This document shows positions 43,020-52,647 of a stretch of DNA of 64,000 bases, piece after piece. The translations under genes and the position numbers were made by a program. The DNA lies in NCBI RefSeq assembly GCF_005771495.1, contig NZ_VAUW01000017.1:1-64000 (forward strand), in the 5' to 3' direction. The notes beneath the pieces are model-generated. The model was not told where the DNA came from. It saw nothing but the letters and a program-made list of their open reading frames with translations, and did not search any database. This DNA comes from Maribacter sp. ACAM166. GTDB taxonomy: Bacteria; Bacteroidota; Bacteroidia; Flavobacteriales; Flavobacteriaceae. Each line of letters starts with the position of its first letter. Positions within the stretch are counted from its first letter, which is position 1.

Positions 43020-44480
43020 TTAACAATCACTTAGAAATACACCAACCGCCAATCCACCTTCAGAGGTCTCTTTATATTTAGAGCTCATATCTTGGGCAGT
43101 TTCCCACATGGTCTGTACCACTTTATCTAATGGTACTTTTGCTGCAGATGGGTCAGAGCTCAAAGCAAGTTCAGCTGCGTTAATAGCTTTGATTGCCCCC
43201 ATTGAATTTCGCTCTATACAGGGTATTTGTACTAAACCACCAATAGGATCACAAGTGAGTCCTAAATGATGTTCCATAGCGATTTCAGCAGCCATAAGCA
43301 CTTGTTCGGGAGTACCACCTAGTAATTCAGTAAGGGCTCCTGCAGCCATTGCCGATGAAACTCCAATTTCTGCTTGGCAACCGCCCATTGCGGCCGATAT
43401 GGTAGCACCCTTTTTGAAAATACTACCGATCTCACCCGCAACCAATAAGAATTGTTTTATATGCTCAAAATTACCTGCGTGGTTTTCTATGATTAGGTAA
43501 TACATTAATACTGAAGGTATAACACCTGCACTACCGTTAGTAGGTGCTGTGACAACACGACCAAGCGAGGCATTTACTTCATTAACACTAAGCGCAAAAC
43601 AACTTACCCATTTTAATATCTGTCTAAATTTAACTTCGGTTTGGCGTAAGGTTTGTAACCATTCTTCAGGGTTAGTGTAGGGGAGCTCGCTTTTAAGATT
43701 TTGATGCATCTCGAAAGCCCTTCTTTTTACATTTAGTCCGCCAGGTAATGTTCCTTCCGTATGACAACCTGTATACATGCATTCTAACATGGTATTCCAT
43801 ATTCTATGCATTTGATGGTCTATTTCCTCATCACTGCGCAACGAACGCTCGTTTTGTAAAATAATTTCAGAAATCTTTAACCCTTCGGTTTTGCAATAGT
43901 CAAGTAGTTCAGTTCCTTTTTGAACGGGAAAAGGAAACTTGTTGAACATGTCAACTTTACGTTTGGCATTTTTTCTCTCTTCAGTTATAACAAATCCTCC
44001 GCCTATTGAATAGTAGGTTTTTGATATTTTTTTCCCAGAAGTAAGTGTTGCTTGAAATTTTAAGCCGTTCGCATGAAAAGGCAGAAATTTTTTATTGAAA
44101 ACTATGTGCTGTTTAGCGTTAAATGAAATTTTGTGTTTTCCGTTCAATAACAAACTATTCGTCTTCTTTATTTTATCTATTAAAGGATCAATATCTTCAA
44201 TAGGCATGAATTCTGGGTCGGCCCCAAATAAACCCAGCATAATCGCATAGTCAGTGGCATGACCTTTACCAGTCAATGAAAGGGAGCCATATAGGTGTAC
44301 CTGAACTTCTTCAATATTAGGGAGCTCATTTATTGAATTGAGATGGATGAGCCACCGTTCGGAAGCTCGCCATGGGCCAAGAGTATGTGAACTAGAAGGG
44401 CCTACTCCAATTTTTAGCATATCAAAAACACTTATACTTTCTCTTTCCAAACCATATAATTTTGATAAGCTAAGGTACAA
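43020..44480 (-). CDS. sdaA: L-serine ammonia-lyase (iron-sulfur type)
   Basis: A 486-residue single-chain L-serine dehydratase with beta and alpha domains fused. The start region has [25 protein letters not shown], and the catalytic part has [18 protein letters not shown] and [18 protein letters not shown]. Cysteines in the C-terminal half (GCQAE, TCDPIGG, IPCIERN) would hold the [4Fe-4S] cluster. It turns serine into pyruvate and ammonia. The first 10-14 residues before ERESISVF are unusual for the family; a TTG at 44450 could be the true start. It stands alone between the DUF294 gene and divergent dnaK. Confidence 0.92.
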   Translation of the reverse strand: MYLSLSKLYGLERESISVFDMLKIGVGPSSSHTLGPWRASERWLIHLNSINELPNIEEVQVHLYGSLSLTGKGHATDYAIMLGLFGADPEFMPIEDIDPLIDKIKKTNSLLLNGKHKISFNAKQHIVFNKKFLPFHANGLKFQATLTSGKKISKTYYSIGGGFVITEERKNAKRKVDMFNKFPFPVQKGTELLDYCKTEGLKISEIILQNERSLRSDEEIDHQMHRIWNTMLECMYTGCHTEGTLPGGLNVKRRAFEMHQNLKSELPYTNPEEWLQTLRQTEVKFRQILKWVSCFALSVNEVNASLGRVVTAPTNGSAGVIPSVLMYYLIIENHAGNFEHIKQFLLVAGEIGSIFKKGATISAAMGGCQAEIGVSSAMAAGALTELLGGTPEQVLMAAEIAMEHHLGLTCDPIGGLVQIPCIERNSMGAIKAINAAELALSSDPSAAKVPLDKVVQTMWETAQDMSSKYKETSEGGLAVGVFLSDC

Positions 44481-44541
44481 TGTTTCATAAATCTTTAGCC
44501 ATACTAAACTGGCATATTTCTTATTTAAGAATTCGTAATTA

Positions 44542-44581
44542 TGACATCATGTCAGTTTTTCTTGCTTGGCATATTGTTTGA
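44542..44581 (+). promoter_or_regulatory. Palindrome and sigma-54-like promoter upstream of dnaK
   Basis: TGACATCATGTCA (44542-44554) is a palindrome with 6-bp arms. Twelve bases later TTGGCATATTGTTTGA (44566-44581) matches the -24/-12 layout of sigma-54 promoters: TGGCA with GG at 44568, and TTG exactly 12 bases on, with A in place of the usual C. Transcription would start near 44592, about 40 bases before the ATG of dnaK. No TAnnTTTG element is found nearby. This suggests that dnaK is driven by RpoN with an activator bound at the palindrome. Confidence 0.5.
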
Positions 44582-44630
44582 CCTTTAGTTATCGATTGTG
44601 AAATTAAGCAGTTAATTTAAAACATATAAA

Positions 44631-46535
44631 ATGAGTAAGATTATAGGAATAGATTTGGGTACTACCAACTCCTGTGTTTCAGTAATGGAAGGTAATGAGC
44701 CAGTAGTAATTCCGAATGCAGAAGGAAAAAGGACTACACCATCTGTCATCGCTTTTGTTGACGGAGGCGAAATTAAAGTTGGTGATCCAGCAAAAAGACA
44801 GGCTGTAACCAATCCTAATAAAACCATTTATTCGATTAAAAGGTTTATGGGTAACAAGTATTCAGAGTCTAGTAATGAAGCTGGAAGAGTACCGTATAAA
44901 GTAGTAAAAGGTGACAACGATACGCCAAGAGTAGATATTGACGGTCGTTTATATTCACCACAAGAATTATCTGCTATGATTCTTCAGAAAATGAAGAAGA
45001 CAGCAGAGGATTACTTAGGTCAAGAAGTAACTCGTGCAGTAATTACTGTTCCTGCTTACTTTAATGATGCTCAAAGACAAGCGACAAAAGAAGCTGGTGA
45101 GATTGCAGGTTTAACTGTAGAGCGTATCATTAACGAGCCTACCGCTGCGTCTTTGGCGTATGGTATGGATAAAAAAGACATTGATCAGAAAATAGTTGTT
45201 TTTGACTTTGGTGGTGGTACACATGATGTTTCCATATTAGAATTAGGTGATGGTGTTTTTGAAGTATTAGCTACTGACGGTGACACTCACTTGGGAGGAG
45301 ATGATGTAGATCAAAAAATTATTGATTGGTTAGCGGAAGAGTTCAAGTCTGAAGAAGATATGGATCTTAGAAAAGATTCTATGGCGCTACAACGTTTACG
45401 TGAAGCAGCAGAAAAAGCTAAAATAGAATTATCATCTTCTACACAGACAGAGATTAATTTACCATATGTAACGGCAACAGCTTCTGGACCTAAGCACTTG
45501 GTAAGAACTTTAACGAAGTCGAAATTCGAGCAATTGATTGACGACTTGGTGAAAAGAACAATTAAACCTTGTGAAACTGCTATGAAAGCAGCAGGACTTT
45601 CTAAGAGTGATATTGATCAGATTATCTTAGTAGGTGGTTCAACTAGAATACCAGCTGTACAAGAAGCTGTTGAAAAATTCTTCGGTAAAAAACCATCGAA
45701 AGGAGTAAACCCTGATGAAGTAGTTGCAATTGGTGCCGCTATACAAGGTGGTGTTTTGACAGGTGATGTAAAAGATGTATTGTTATTAGATGTTACGCCA
45801 CTTTCTTTAGGTATTGAAACCATGGGTAGTGTAATGACTAAATTGATTGAGTCTAATACGACAATACCAACTAAAAAATCACAGGTATTTTCAACTGCGG
45901 CAGATAATCAACCATCGGTTGAGATTCATGTATTGCAAGGGGAAAGACCAATGGCAAACGATAACAAGTCGATAGGTAGATTCCATCTAGACGGTATACC
46001 ACCATCTAAAAGAGGAACGCCTCAAATCGAAGTTACTTTTGATATCGATGCGAATGGTATTATTAAAGTATCTGCAACAGATAAGGCTACTAATAAGACT
46101 CAGGACATTCGTATTGAAGCTTCTTCAGGTTTAACAGATGAGGAAATCAAAAAAATGAAGGCTGAAGCAGAAGCGAATGCAGAGTCTGACAAAAAGGCTA
46201 AGGAAACTGCCGATAAGCTAAATGAAGCAGACGGAATGATTTTCCAAACTGAATCGCAGTTAGAAGAATTTGGTGATAAATTATCTGATGATAAGAAGCA
46301 ACCAATTCAAGATGCTTTGACAGAATTGAAAGCTGCTTATGAAACTAAAGATATAGCAGTAATAGCTCCAGCTTTAGATAAAATCAATGAAGCTTGGAAA
46401 GTAGCATCTGAAGAAATGTACAAAGCACAAGCTGATGCACAGTCTGGTGGAGCGCCTCAAGGAGAGCCTACGGCAGATGGTGCAGCTACAGAAGGTGATA
46501 ATGTAGAAGACGTAGATTTCGAGGAAGTAAAGTAA
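44631..46535 (+). CDS. dnaK: Molecular chaperone DnaK (Hsp70)
   Basis: A 634-residue Hsp70. The nucleotide-binding domain starts [34 protein letters not shown] and [13 protein letters not shown] are intact. The substrate-binding domain follows ([20 protein letters not shown]), then the helical lid and a glycine- and alanine-rich tail ending [10 protein letters not shown]. It folds client proteins with DnaJ and GrpE, neither of which is adjacent. It is a single-gene unit: a candidate sigma-54-type promoter upstream and a strong terminator 22 bp downstream. Confidence 0.98.
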   Translation: MSKIIGIDLGTTNSCVSVMEGNEPVVIPNAEGKRTTPSVIAFVDGGEIKVGDPAKRQAVTNPNKTIYSIKRFMGNKYSESSNEAGRVPYKVVKGDNDTPRVDIDGRLYSPQELSAMILQKMKKTAEDYLGQEVTRAVITVPAYFNDAQRQATKEAGEIAGLTVERIINEPTAASLAYGMDKKDIDQKIVVFDFGGGTHDVSILELGDGVFEVLATDGDTHLGGDDVDQKIIDWLAEEFKSEEDMDLRKDSMALQRLREAAEKAKIELSSSTQTEINLPYVTATASGPKHLVRTLTKSKFEQLIDDLVKRTIKPCETAMKAAGLSKSDIDQIILVGGSTRIPAVQEAVEKFFGKKPSKGVNPDEVVAIGAAIQGGVLTGDVKDVLLLDVTPLSLGIETMGSVMTKLIESNTTIPTKKSQVFSTAADNQPSVEIHVLQGERPMANDNKSIGRFHLDGIPPSKRGTPQIEVTFDIDANGIIKVSATDKATNKTQDIRIEASSGLTDEEIKKMKAEAEANAESDKKAKETADKLNEADGMIFQTESQLEEFGDKLSDDKKQPIQDALTELKAAYETKDIAVIAPALDKINEAWKVASEEMYKAQADAQSGGAPQGEPTADGAATEGDNVEDVDFEEVK

Positions 46536-46556
46536 TATAACTTAAAATTGTTATAG

Positions 46557-46586
46557 AAAAGGGACGGTTAATACCGTCCCTTTTTT
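46557..46586 (+). terminator. Terminator of dnaK
   Basis: GGGACGGT-TAAT-ACCGTCCC, flanked by AAAA on the left and six T on the right, 22 bp after the dnaK stop. Confidence 0.9.
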
Positions 46587-46637
46587 CTTTTGTGCTATAA
46601 TTTCATGAGCTTAGTATTAATAAAGTAATTTTACCTT

Positions 46638-47564
46638 ATGAATCAAAAATACGTTCAAACACTTTATGTTATTTTCTTAGCTTTTGTAGGTAGCGTACAA
46701 GGGCAAGAAATTCAAATTTTCACCATCACCGATTTTGATTTGAGAGGCAACGTGAAATTTTGTCTGGTGAGTACCGATTATGGGAAAGAAGAATATGATT
46801 TCAATAAGCAGGGTTTTCTAACTAAATCAGTGACAAGATATAATGACATGGACTACGATGTGGTTTATTATAAGTACAGCGAAGGTGAATTGTCAGAGAA
46901 ACGATCAGAATCTTATAGAAATAATGCGTTTGATCCAAGTACCTCTATAGCCCACTTTTACCAAATTGATTCTACGGAAAATATAAAAATACAGGAACGA
47001 ATATTTTCTTATGATAAACAGTTCTTAGATGAATATGTGTATGAGTATGATCAAGCTGGTGATATTGTGAGTATTCGAAGAACGAATAATGATGGAACGG
47101 ATGTCACCCAAGTAGAGCATAAAAAAATTAATGGAGAATATACGGTAACCTATTTACTGAACGAGGTACCTTTAAAATCTATACGTACTTCTACATTAAA
47201 ACCAAAAAATAAACCTCCTCAAAAAACTGTCCTCACAAAAGAATTTTTAAAGGGTGATGCCAATCAGGCATCTGAAGAGGTATTTAGTATTGAGGGGGAA
47301 TTAATGGCACAACAAGATTTTAAGTATAACAATCAAGGTGAGAAGTTTGAACCAACGGCTAGAACTACCTATGTGTATGATGATAATAGTATGTTAATCT
47401 CCGAGACGACTATATCTGGGATGAAAACTATTAAAAAAGAATATATATACCAATACGATAGAGCTGATAATGGTAATTGGATCAAACAAATTGTCACCCC
47501 TGATAATACCTACAAAACTAGAAAAATAACGTATTACGTTTCCGAGCCAAAAGTAAAAGAATAA
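46638..47564 (+). CDS. Secreted protein with YD/RHS-like tyrosine repeats, unknown function
   Basis: A 308-residue protein with a signal peptide (about 1-22, ending VQGQ). The mature part has several short repeats of the form Y-x-Y-D or Y-D-x-x-G (YDFNKQGFLTKSVTRYND, YVYEYDQAGDIVSIRRTN, FKYNNQGEKF, YVYDDNSML, YIYQYDRADNGNW), which resemble the YD repeats of RHS-type beta-rich proteins. Several such proteins occur in Bacteroidota as lone secreted proteins. No enzyme motif is seen. It lies alone between dnaK and the convergent acetyltransferase gene, whose stop is 2 bp away. Confidence 0.65.
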   Translation: MNQKYVQTLYVIFLAFVGSVQGQEIQIFTITDFDLRGNVKFCLVSTDYGKEEYDFNKQGFLTKSVTRYNDMDYDVVYYKYSEGELSEKRSESYRNNAFDPSTSIAHFYQIDSTENIKIQERIFSYDKQFLDEYVYEYDQAGDIVSIRRTNNDGTDVTQVEHKKINGEYTVTYLLNEVPLKSIRTSTLKPKNKPPQKTVLTKEFLKGDANQASEEVFSIEGELMAQQDFKYNNQGEKFEPTARTTYVYDDNSMLISETTISGMKTIKKEYIYQYDRADNGNWIKQIVTPDNTYKTRKITYYVSEPKVKE

Positions 47565-47566
47565 AT

Positions 47567-48130
47567 TTAGGGTCTAGTGGTTACATTACGCCATTCTTCG
47601 CGTAATAACCCATAACAACAGGTGTTTCTTTTAAAACCATTAAGTAAGTACACATCTTTTCTTAGTATACCTTCTAAGGTACATCCTAATTTTTCAACTG
47701 CTTTTCTTGATTTACTGTTTCGTTCATCAATACGAAATTCTACTTTTTCAAAATCCATAGCCCCAAAAGCATAATCTAACATAAGAAGTTTCACTTGGTC
47801 ATTCAATCCTGTGCCATGAAATTCTCGGCCAATCCAAGTTGAACCAATATGTAAAACTTTATTTTTATGGTTCATGTTCATATATCTAGTACTTCCGGCA
47901 TAGGCTTTCTGTAACTTATCATAAATTATAAAAGAGATGCTGGTGCCATCATCTACTTGTTTTAAGGCTGTTTCAACATATTCCTTTAAAGTATTAGGCG
48001 TAGCAATATTTGAAGGAGAATATTGAACTAAATTATGTTGGGATGCAATAGAAATTAGTTCTTCGAAATTTTCAAGTGTTAGAGGTCTTAATACAACTCT
48101 CGCATTTTCTAAGATGAATAACGTGTTCAT
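47567..48130 (-). CDS. GNAT-family N-acetyltransferase (RimJ/RimL type)
   Basis: A 187-residue acetyltransferase of the RimJ/RimL branch (Acetyltransf_3 fold). It has VVLRPLTLENFEELISIASQ near the start, the segment GSTWIGREFHGTGLNDQVKLLMLDYAF for acetyl-CoA binding, and FRIDERNSKSRKAVEKLGCTLEGILRKD. It likely acetylates an amino group of a protein or small molecule; the substrate is unknown. Its ATG overlaps the stop of the upstream hydrolase gene by 4 bases. Confidence 0.85.
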   Translation of the reverse strand: MNTLFILENARVVLRPLTLENFEELISIASQHNLVQYSPSNIATPNTLKEYVETALKQVDDGTSISFIIYDKLQKAYAGSTRYMNMNHKNKVLHIGSTWIGREFHGTGLNDQVKLLMLDYAFGAMDFEKVEFRIDERNSKSRKAVEKLGCTLEGILRKDVYLLNGFKRNTCCYGLLREEWRNVTTRP

Positions 48131-48774
48131 TTCGCTAAGTTATTAATGATTTCTTTTTTCATTTCATGTCCGCCTTCAAAATCAATATGCTGAATCGTAT
48201 CGCTAAATAATAAATCTACTTTTTCTCTTTCTACAATTAAGCGTTCTGGAGTGAGGTATTCATCTTTATCTCCTATAATTGATAGTATGTCGGTATTGAA
48301 ATTTGATAAAAATTTAAAATCATCTTTTTTTAATTCATGCGGAATTCCACCGGCATAAAGTACCAATTTGTTGCAACGTAGTTGTGTGTGTACCAAATAG
48401 CGCAAAGCAATTGAAACTCCTTGAGAAAATCCTAATACTATGATATTACAGTAGGTAGGAATTTCTTCATTAGTTAATACAGCATCGATATAATTGAAGA
48501 GATTGTTTGTTTCTTGTTTTGTATCTTCCTTAGTCAACCAGCTGGCACCTACATGCTTGTATTTACTGTTTAAATAATATTTAGAAGGTGCTTGTGGTGC
48601 TATGATATAATTTTCATTCTTAGGGAGTTCATCAAAATACTTAAGAAAGTAACGGCTTAAAAAACCTATCCCGTGAAAAACTATCCAAACATTTTTGGTC
48701 TCATCAGACAAAGTATTTAAGGTTTCGTAGGTGTTAGACGAATTGTAAGTGACGTTGTTAATTTGGTTTTTCAT
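48127..48774 (-). CDS. Alpha/beta hydrolase, phospholipase/carboxylesterase family
   Basis: A 215-residue esterase. The nucleophile elbow is G-F-S-Q-G (VLGFSQGVSIALRYL, about residue 112), the acid is in GDKDEYLTPERL, and the histidine is in DFEGGHEMKK. The early block VWIVFHGIGFLSRYF would form the oxyanion hole. It resembles small cytoplasmic esterases of the YpfH/YtpA type. It is the first gene of a two-gene operon with the acetyltransferase and diverges from the menaquinone cluster. Confidence 0.8.
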   Translation of the reverse strand: MKNQINNVTYNSSNTYETLNTLSDETKNVWIVFHGIGFLSRYFLKYFDELPKNENYIIAPQAPSKYYLNSKYKHVGASWLTKEDTKQETNNLFNYIDAVLTNEEIPTYCNIIVLGFSQGVSIALRYLVHTQLRCNKLVLYAGGIPHELKKDDFKFLSNFNTDILSIIGDKDEYLTPERLIVEREKVDLLFSDTIQHIDFEGGHEMKKEIINNLAK

Positions 48775-48837
48775 AAGGCAGGCAATTCTCTTTAGCTTTT
48801 CAATTGATAATCTAATGCTTAATTTTACAAAAAAAAG

Positions 48838-49260
48838 ATGAACGACTACAAAGAAAAAATCCTAAAGATTTGTAACGAGACTTCTAAGAATACGTTAATG
48901 GAAACCTTAGAAATAGATTATATAGATGTTGGGGAGGATTTTTTGTTAGCTAAAATGCCAGTAACACCTAAAGTACATCAGCCAGATGGTGTTCTCCATG
49001 GTGGTGCAATGGTTGCTTTGGCCGAAAGTGTTGGTAGCGCAGCATCGTACATATTTTTAGATGCCAGCACGTATTTTGTGAGAGGTATTGAAATTTCTGC
49101 AAACCATGTTAAAAGCGTCAAAGAAGGTTATGTTTTTGCCAAGGCCATAATTCTTCATAAAGGAAGAACAACGCAGTTATGGGAAATAAAGATTACCAAT
49201 GAAGCGGGGGAGCTTGTTTCGCTTTGTAAATTAACAACAATTGCTTTACCAAAAGCCTAA
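48838..49260 (+). CDS. menI: Hotdog-fold thioesterase, probable 1,4-dihydroxy-2-naphthoyl-CoA hydrolase
   Basis: A 140-residue hotdog-fold thioesterase of the PaaI/MenI type. The active-site segment is HGGAMVALAESVGSAAS (about residues 56-72), and GIEISANHVKSVKEG follows. Being first in the cluster and 1 bp from menF, it probably removes CoA from 1,4-dihydroxy-2-naphthoyl-CoA in menaquinone synthesis. The function is inferred from context, since the fold alone serves many acyl-CoAs. Confidence 0.78.
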   Translation: MNDYKEKILKICNETSKNTLMETLEIDYIDVGEDFLLAKMPVTPKVHQPDGVLHGGAMVALAESVGSAASYIFLDASTYFVRGIEISANHVKSVKEGYVFAKAIILHKGRTTQLWEIKITNEAGELVSLCKLTTIALPKA

Positions 49261-49261
49261 G

Positions 49262-50374
49262 ATGGTACAAGAAATTTTTGACCGGGCCGCGTCTTGTTTA
49301 GATGAAGGATTGCCTTTCGTTATCTATAGAAAACCCAATGCCTCACAATTGACTGCCATTTTTCAAAACAATAATGATATTCATTTTGTTGATGATTTTT
49401 CGGAATCCGGATTTGTTTTTGCTCCCTTCAATGTAAACGCTGATGCAATTCTTTTACATTCAGATGACCTCTTAACTGCTCCGGTTGAATTAAACCATAC
49501 TTCACTAAAAGTTGATCAAGGTATTAGTTCTATTAATGAAACTGATAGGGAAGGTTACATGAAGCTAGTTACCAAGGCAATTGAGGAAATACGTAAAGGT
49601 GAATTTGATAAGGTAGTTCTATCTAGAAAAATTGTGATTGACTGTAATGTGTATCACTTTGAAATGTTTCAACGAATGTTGAATAAATATTCAAAGGCTT
49701 TTTGTTATCTATGGCATCATCCAAAAATTGGAACCTGGATGGGTGCAACACCAGAAATTCTGATTAATACTAGAGGAGCAGAATTTACGACCATATCATT
49801 GGCGGGTACGCAAAGTTCGAATGAGTTTGTAAAACCTCAATGGACCAATAAGGAATTGAACGAACAGCAAATGGTTACCGATTATATAATAAAAGCATTA
49901 AAGGATGAGGTTAGTTCAATAACAACATCGGAAGTTGAATCTATTCAAGCAGGCCAACTTTGGCATCTACGAACAAAGTTGAACGGTAGGTTTGCACCCA
50001 ATAAATTTGGTAATTTGCTTCGGGCTCTTCATCCTACACCCGCAGTTTGCGGTACGCCAATGGAAAAGGCGAGGAAATTCATTAGTGAAAATGAATTTTA
50101 TGATCGTGCCTATTATACTGGTTTTTTGGGGGAATTAAACTTTAAAAATGAATTGTCAAGAAATAGGAATAGGCGAAATCAAGAAAATAGTGCGTATAGA
50201 AGTGTGGTGAACAAATCAGAACTTTTTGTTAACCTAAGATGTATGCAAGTACATGCAGATAAAGTTTCAATTTATGTAGGTGGCGGAATTACAAGTGATT
50301 CAAATTATGAAAATGAATGGGATGAAACGGTTTTGAAAAGTAACACCATGTTTCGTGTGTTGAATGATAAATAG
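49262..50374 (+). CDS. menF: Isochorismate synthase
   Basis: A 370-residue member of the chorismate-binding family. It contains RKIVIDC after the lysine-rich GEFDKVVLS, then MGATPEILI, TISLAGTQ, and the metal-binding region HPTPAVCGTPMEKA ... YDRAYYTGFLGE. It isomerises chorismate to isochorismate for menaquinone. The ATG at 49262 lies 1 bp after the thioesterase stop and is favoured over an earlier in-frame start. The protein is shorter at the N terminus than E. coli MenF, as is usual in Bacteroidota. Confidence 0.9.
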   Translation: MVQEIFDRAASCLDEGLPFVIYRKPNASQLTAIFQNNNDIHFVDDFSESGFVFAPFNVNADAILLHSDDLLTAPVELNHTSLKVDQGISSINETDREGYMKLVTKAIEEIRKGEFDKVVLSRKIVIDCNVYHFEMFQRMLNKYSKAFCYLWHHPKIGTWMGATPEILINTRGAEFTTISLAGTQSSNEFVKPQWTNKELNEQQMVTDYIIKALKDEVSSITTSEVESIQAGQLWHLRTKLNGRFAPNKFGNLLRALHPTPAVCGTPMEKARKFISENEFYDRAYYTGFLGELNFKNELSRNRNRRNQENSAYRSVVNKSELFVNLRCMQVHADKVSIYVGGGITSDSNYENEWDETVLKSNTMFRVLNDK

Positions 50375-50423
50375 CATGAAGACTATTGGGTAATACCCTG
50401 CTTAGGTCGTATTTTTGAAGTAC

Positions 50424-52175
50424 ATGAATTACTCTCTTATCCCCACGGCTCAAGCCATCGTACAGCATTGTCAGGCAAAGAATATTTCCAATATTGTGAT
50501 TTCACCTGGTTCTAGAAATGCTCCGTTAATAATTGCGTTTACTGAGAATTCATTTTTTTCTTGTTATAGTATAGTTGATGAGCGTTGTGCGGCATTTTTT
50601 GCTTTGGGCATGGCGCAACAGTTACAAAAACCTGTTGTGGTACTATGTACTTCGGGTAGCGCACTATTAAATTATTATCCGGCTGTAGCCGAGGCGTATT
50701 ATAGTAATATTCCCTTGGTTGTGATTTCAGCCGATAGGCCATTATATAAAATAGGAATAGGGGATGGGCAGACAATAAATCAGAAAAATGTCTATGAAAA
50801 TCAAATAGGATATTCTGCTAATCTTAAGCAAGACGTAACCCATTCAACCGATAAAATTCTGCAATATCGTCAAGAATGGATAAATGATAGGAATATCGAT
50901 GAGGTTCAAAATGAAGTTCAAGAGTATAATGATTCCGAATTAAATAGGGCATTTAATTTAGCTTTAACAGCTCAATGCCCTGTGCATATTAATGTACCGT
51001 TTGAAGAACCTTTATATGAAACTATTTTAGAGCCTAGTATAGCCTCACATAGTAGTCCGGTTTCTACGCAAGAAGACGGTGATACTACTTTGCAGCTTCA
51101 AAAAGATATCTGGAGCCAAGCGACTAAGAAGATGGTATTAATAGGTGTAAATGCACCAAATAGCATTGATGAAATAACACTTAAAAATCTTGCGAATGAT
51201 CCAAGTGTGTTGGTGCTTACCGAAACAACGTCAAACTTATATCATTCTAATTTCTTCAATAGTATAGATTCGATTATTACTCCTATTGAAATGAGTGAAA
51301 ACCCTGAGATTCAGTTTAAAGCATTACAGCCTGAAGTTTTGGTGACTTTTGGCGGACTGATTGTGTCAAAAAAGATAAAAGCTTTTTTGCGTAATTTTTC
51401 ACCAGAGCATCATTGGCATATTGGCAGTCATGAAGCCAACGATACATTTTTTTGTTTAGAAGAACATATTAAAATACCCGTCGCGTATTTTTTTAGAGAA
51501 ATGTATGCGGATACAAAATCTATTAAAAGTAATTATTTTGATTATTGGAATCAGGTAAAGAGGAATTATACGTTAAAAAAGATAGCATATTTGGAGAAAA
51601 TTCCTTTTTCAGATTTTTTGGTTTTTAATGAAGTTTTAAAAGGGATACCGAATGATTATCTTTTGCAACTTGCCAATAGTTCTACGATTAGATACACCCA
51701 ATTATTCGAATTGAACCCGACATTAAAGGTGTTTTGTAATAGAGGAACGAGTGGTATAGATGGTAGTACATCGACAGCTATTGGAGCATCAATAATAAGT
51801 GAAACACCAACGTTGTTAATTACTGGTGACTTAAGCTTTTTCTATGACAGCAACGCTTTATGGAACAATTATATCAACACGAATTTTAGAATTATAGTTG
51901 TAAATAATAAAGGAGGAGGTATTTTTAGAATCCTTCCTGGTAAAGAGAATTCTGATGATTTTGAAACCTATTTTGAAACGCGTCACGAGTTAAATGCTGA
52001 ACACCTTTGTAGCATGTTTGGGTTTGACTATCATACTACAAATTCTTCAGATACACTTCAAGATCAATTGAATAGCTTTTTTGATGATTCGGGGCGACCT
52101 AAATTATTAGAAGTTTTTACACCGGCATTAATCAACGATAAAATTTTGATTGATTATTTTCGTTTTATATCTTAG
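50424..52175 (+). CDS. menD: 2-succinyl-5-enolpyruvyl-6-hydroxy-3-cyclohexene-1-carboxylate synthase
   Basis: A thiamine-diphosphate enzyme of about 583 residues. NIVISPGSRNAPL and CTSGSALLNYYPAVAEAYYS in the N-terminal domain and GDLSFFYDSNALWN ... NNKGGGIFRIL in the ThDP-binding domain are specific for MenD. It joins 2-oxoglutarate to isochorismate. A TTG three codons upstream (50415) is a possible start, but the ATG gives the N terminus usual in relatives. It follows menF after about 50 bp. menB, which often comes next in flavobacteria, is not here. Confidence 0.93.
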   Translation: MNYSLIPTAQAIVQHCQAKNISNIVISPGSRNAPLIIAFTENSFFSCYSIVDERCAAFFALGMAQQLQKPVVVLCTSGSALLNYYPAVAEAYYSNIPLVVISADRPLYKIGIGDGQTINQKNVYENQIGYSANLKQDVTHSTDKILQYRQEWINDRNIDEVQNEVQEYNDSELNRAFNLALTAQCPVHINVPFEEPLYETILEPSIASHSSPVSTQEDGDTTLQLQKDIWSQATKKMVLIGVNAPNSIDEITLKNLANDPSVLVLTETTSNLYHSNFFNSIDSIITPIEMSENPEIQFKALQPEVLVTFGGLIVSKKIKAFLRNFSPEHHWHIGSHEANDTFFCLEEHIKIPVAYFFREMYADTKSIKSNYFDYWNQVKRNYTLKKIAYLEKIPFSDFLVFNEVLKGIPNDYLLQLANSSTIRYTQLFELNPTLKVFCNRGTSGIDGSTSTAIGASIISETPTLLITGDLSFFYDSNALWNNYINTNFRIIVVNNKGGGIFRILPGKENSDDFETYFETRHELNAEHLCSMFGFDYHTTNSSDTLQDQLNSFFDDSGRPKLLEVFTPALINDKILIDYFRFIS

Positions 52176-52209
52176 AGGTATTATAACCATTAATTATAAC
52201 ACACTAAAC

Positions 52210-52551
52210 ATGAGTAAAAGAGACGATTTAATTGAAAAGTATGCTGCGGACATCAAAGATAAATTTGGTGAGAGTGCAGATATGGATTTACTTAAAAAAG
52301 TAACTGTAGGCTTAGGACCTTCAATTTACAATTTAGATGCTTCTAAGGTATCTGGTGGTGATCAAAAGGAATTGGATACTGTTAAGAATAACTATTTGAT
52401 TAAGAAATTAGGTCTTAATGATGGTTCTGAATTAGATGATGCAATTAAAGGTGTTATGGACAAGTATGGTTCCTCTAATAAAAATAAGCACAGAGCAGTT
52501 ATTTATTACATGCTTTGTAAGCATTTTAAAAAAGCATCTATTTATAAATAG
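52210..52551 (+). CDS. DUF2853 family protein
   Basis: A 113-residue acidic, helical cytoplasmic protein from ATG 52210 (the frame is open further, overlapping menD, but relatives start MSKRDDLIEKYAADIKDK). The block KVSGGDQKELDTVKNNYLIKKLGL and the C-terminal KHRAVIYYMLCKHFKKASIY are family features. Function is unknown. It regularly sits within or near menaquinone genes in flavobacteria. A terminator follows 22 bp downstream. Confidence 0.85.
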   Translation: MSKRDDLIEKYAADIKDKFGESADMDLLKKVTVGLGPSIYNLDASKVSGGDQKELDTVKNNYLIKKLGLNDGSELDDAIKGVMDKYGSSNKNKHRAVIYYMLCKHFKKASIYK

Positions 52552-52573
52552 CACAGCGCTGATTTGAAACTAT

Positions 52574-52608
52574 AGACCGTTACCATTTTGGTGACGGTCT
52601 TTTTTTTT
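52574..52608 (+). terminator. Terminator after the DUF2853 gene
   Basis: AGACCGTTACC pairs with GGTGACGGTCT (one T-G wobble) around a 5-base loop, followed by a run of eight or more T. Confidence 0.9.
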
Positions 52609-52647
52609 ACGGCTAGGTTTCTAGATTTTAAAATGTAATTTTGTAGT

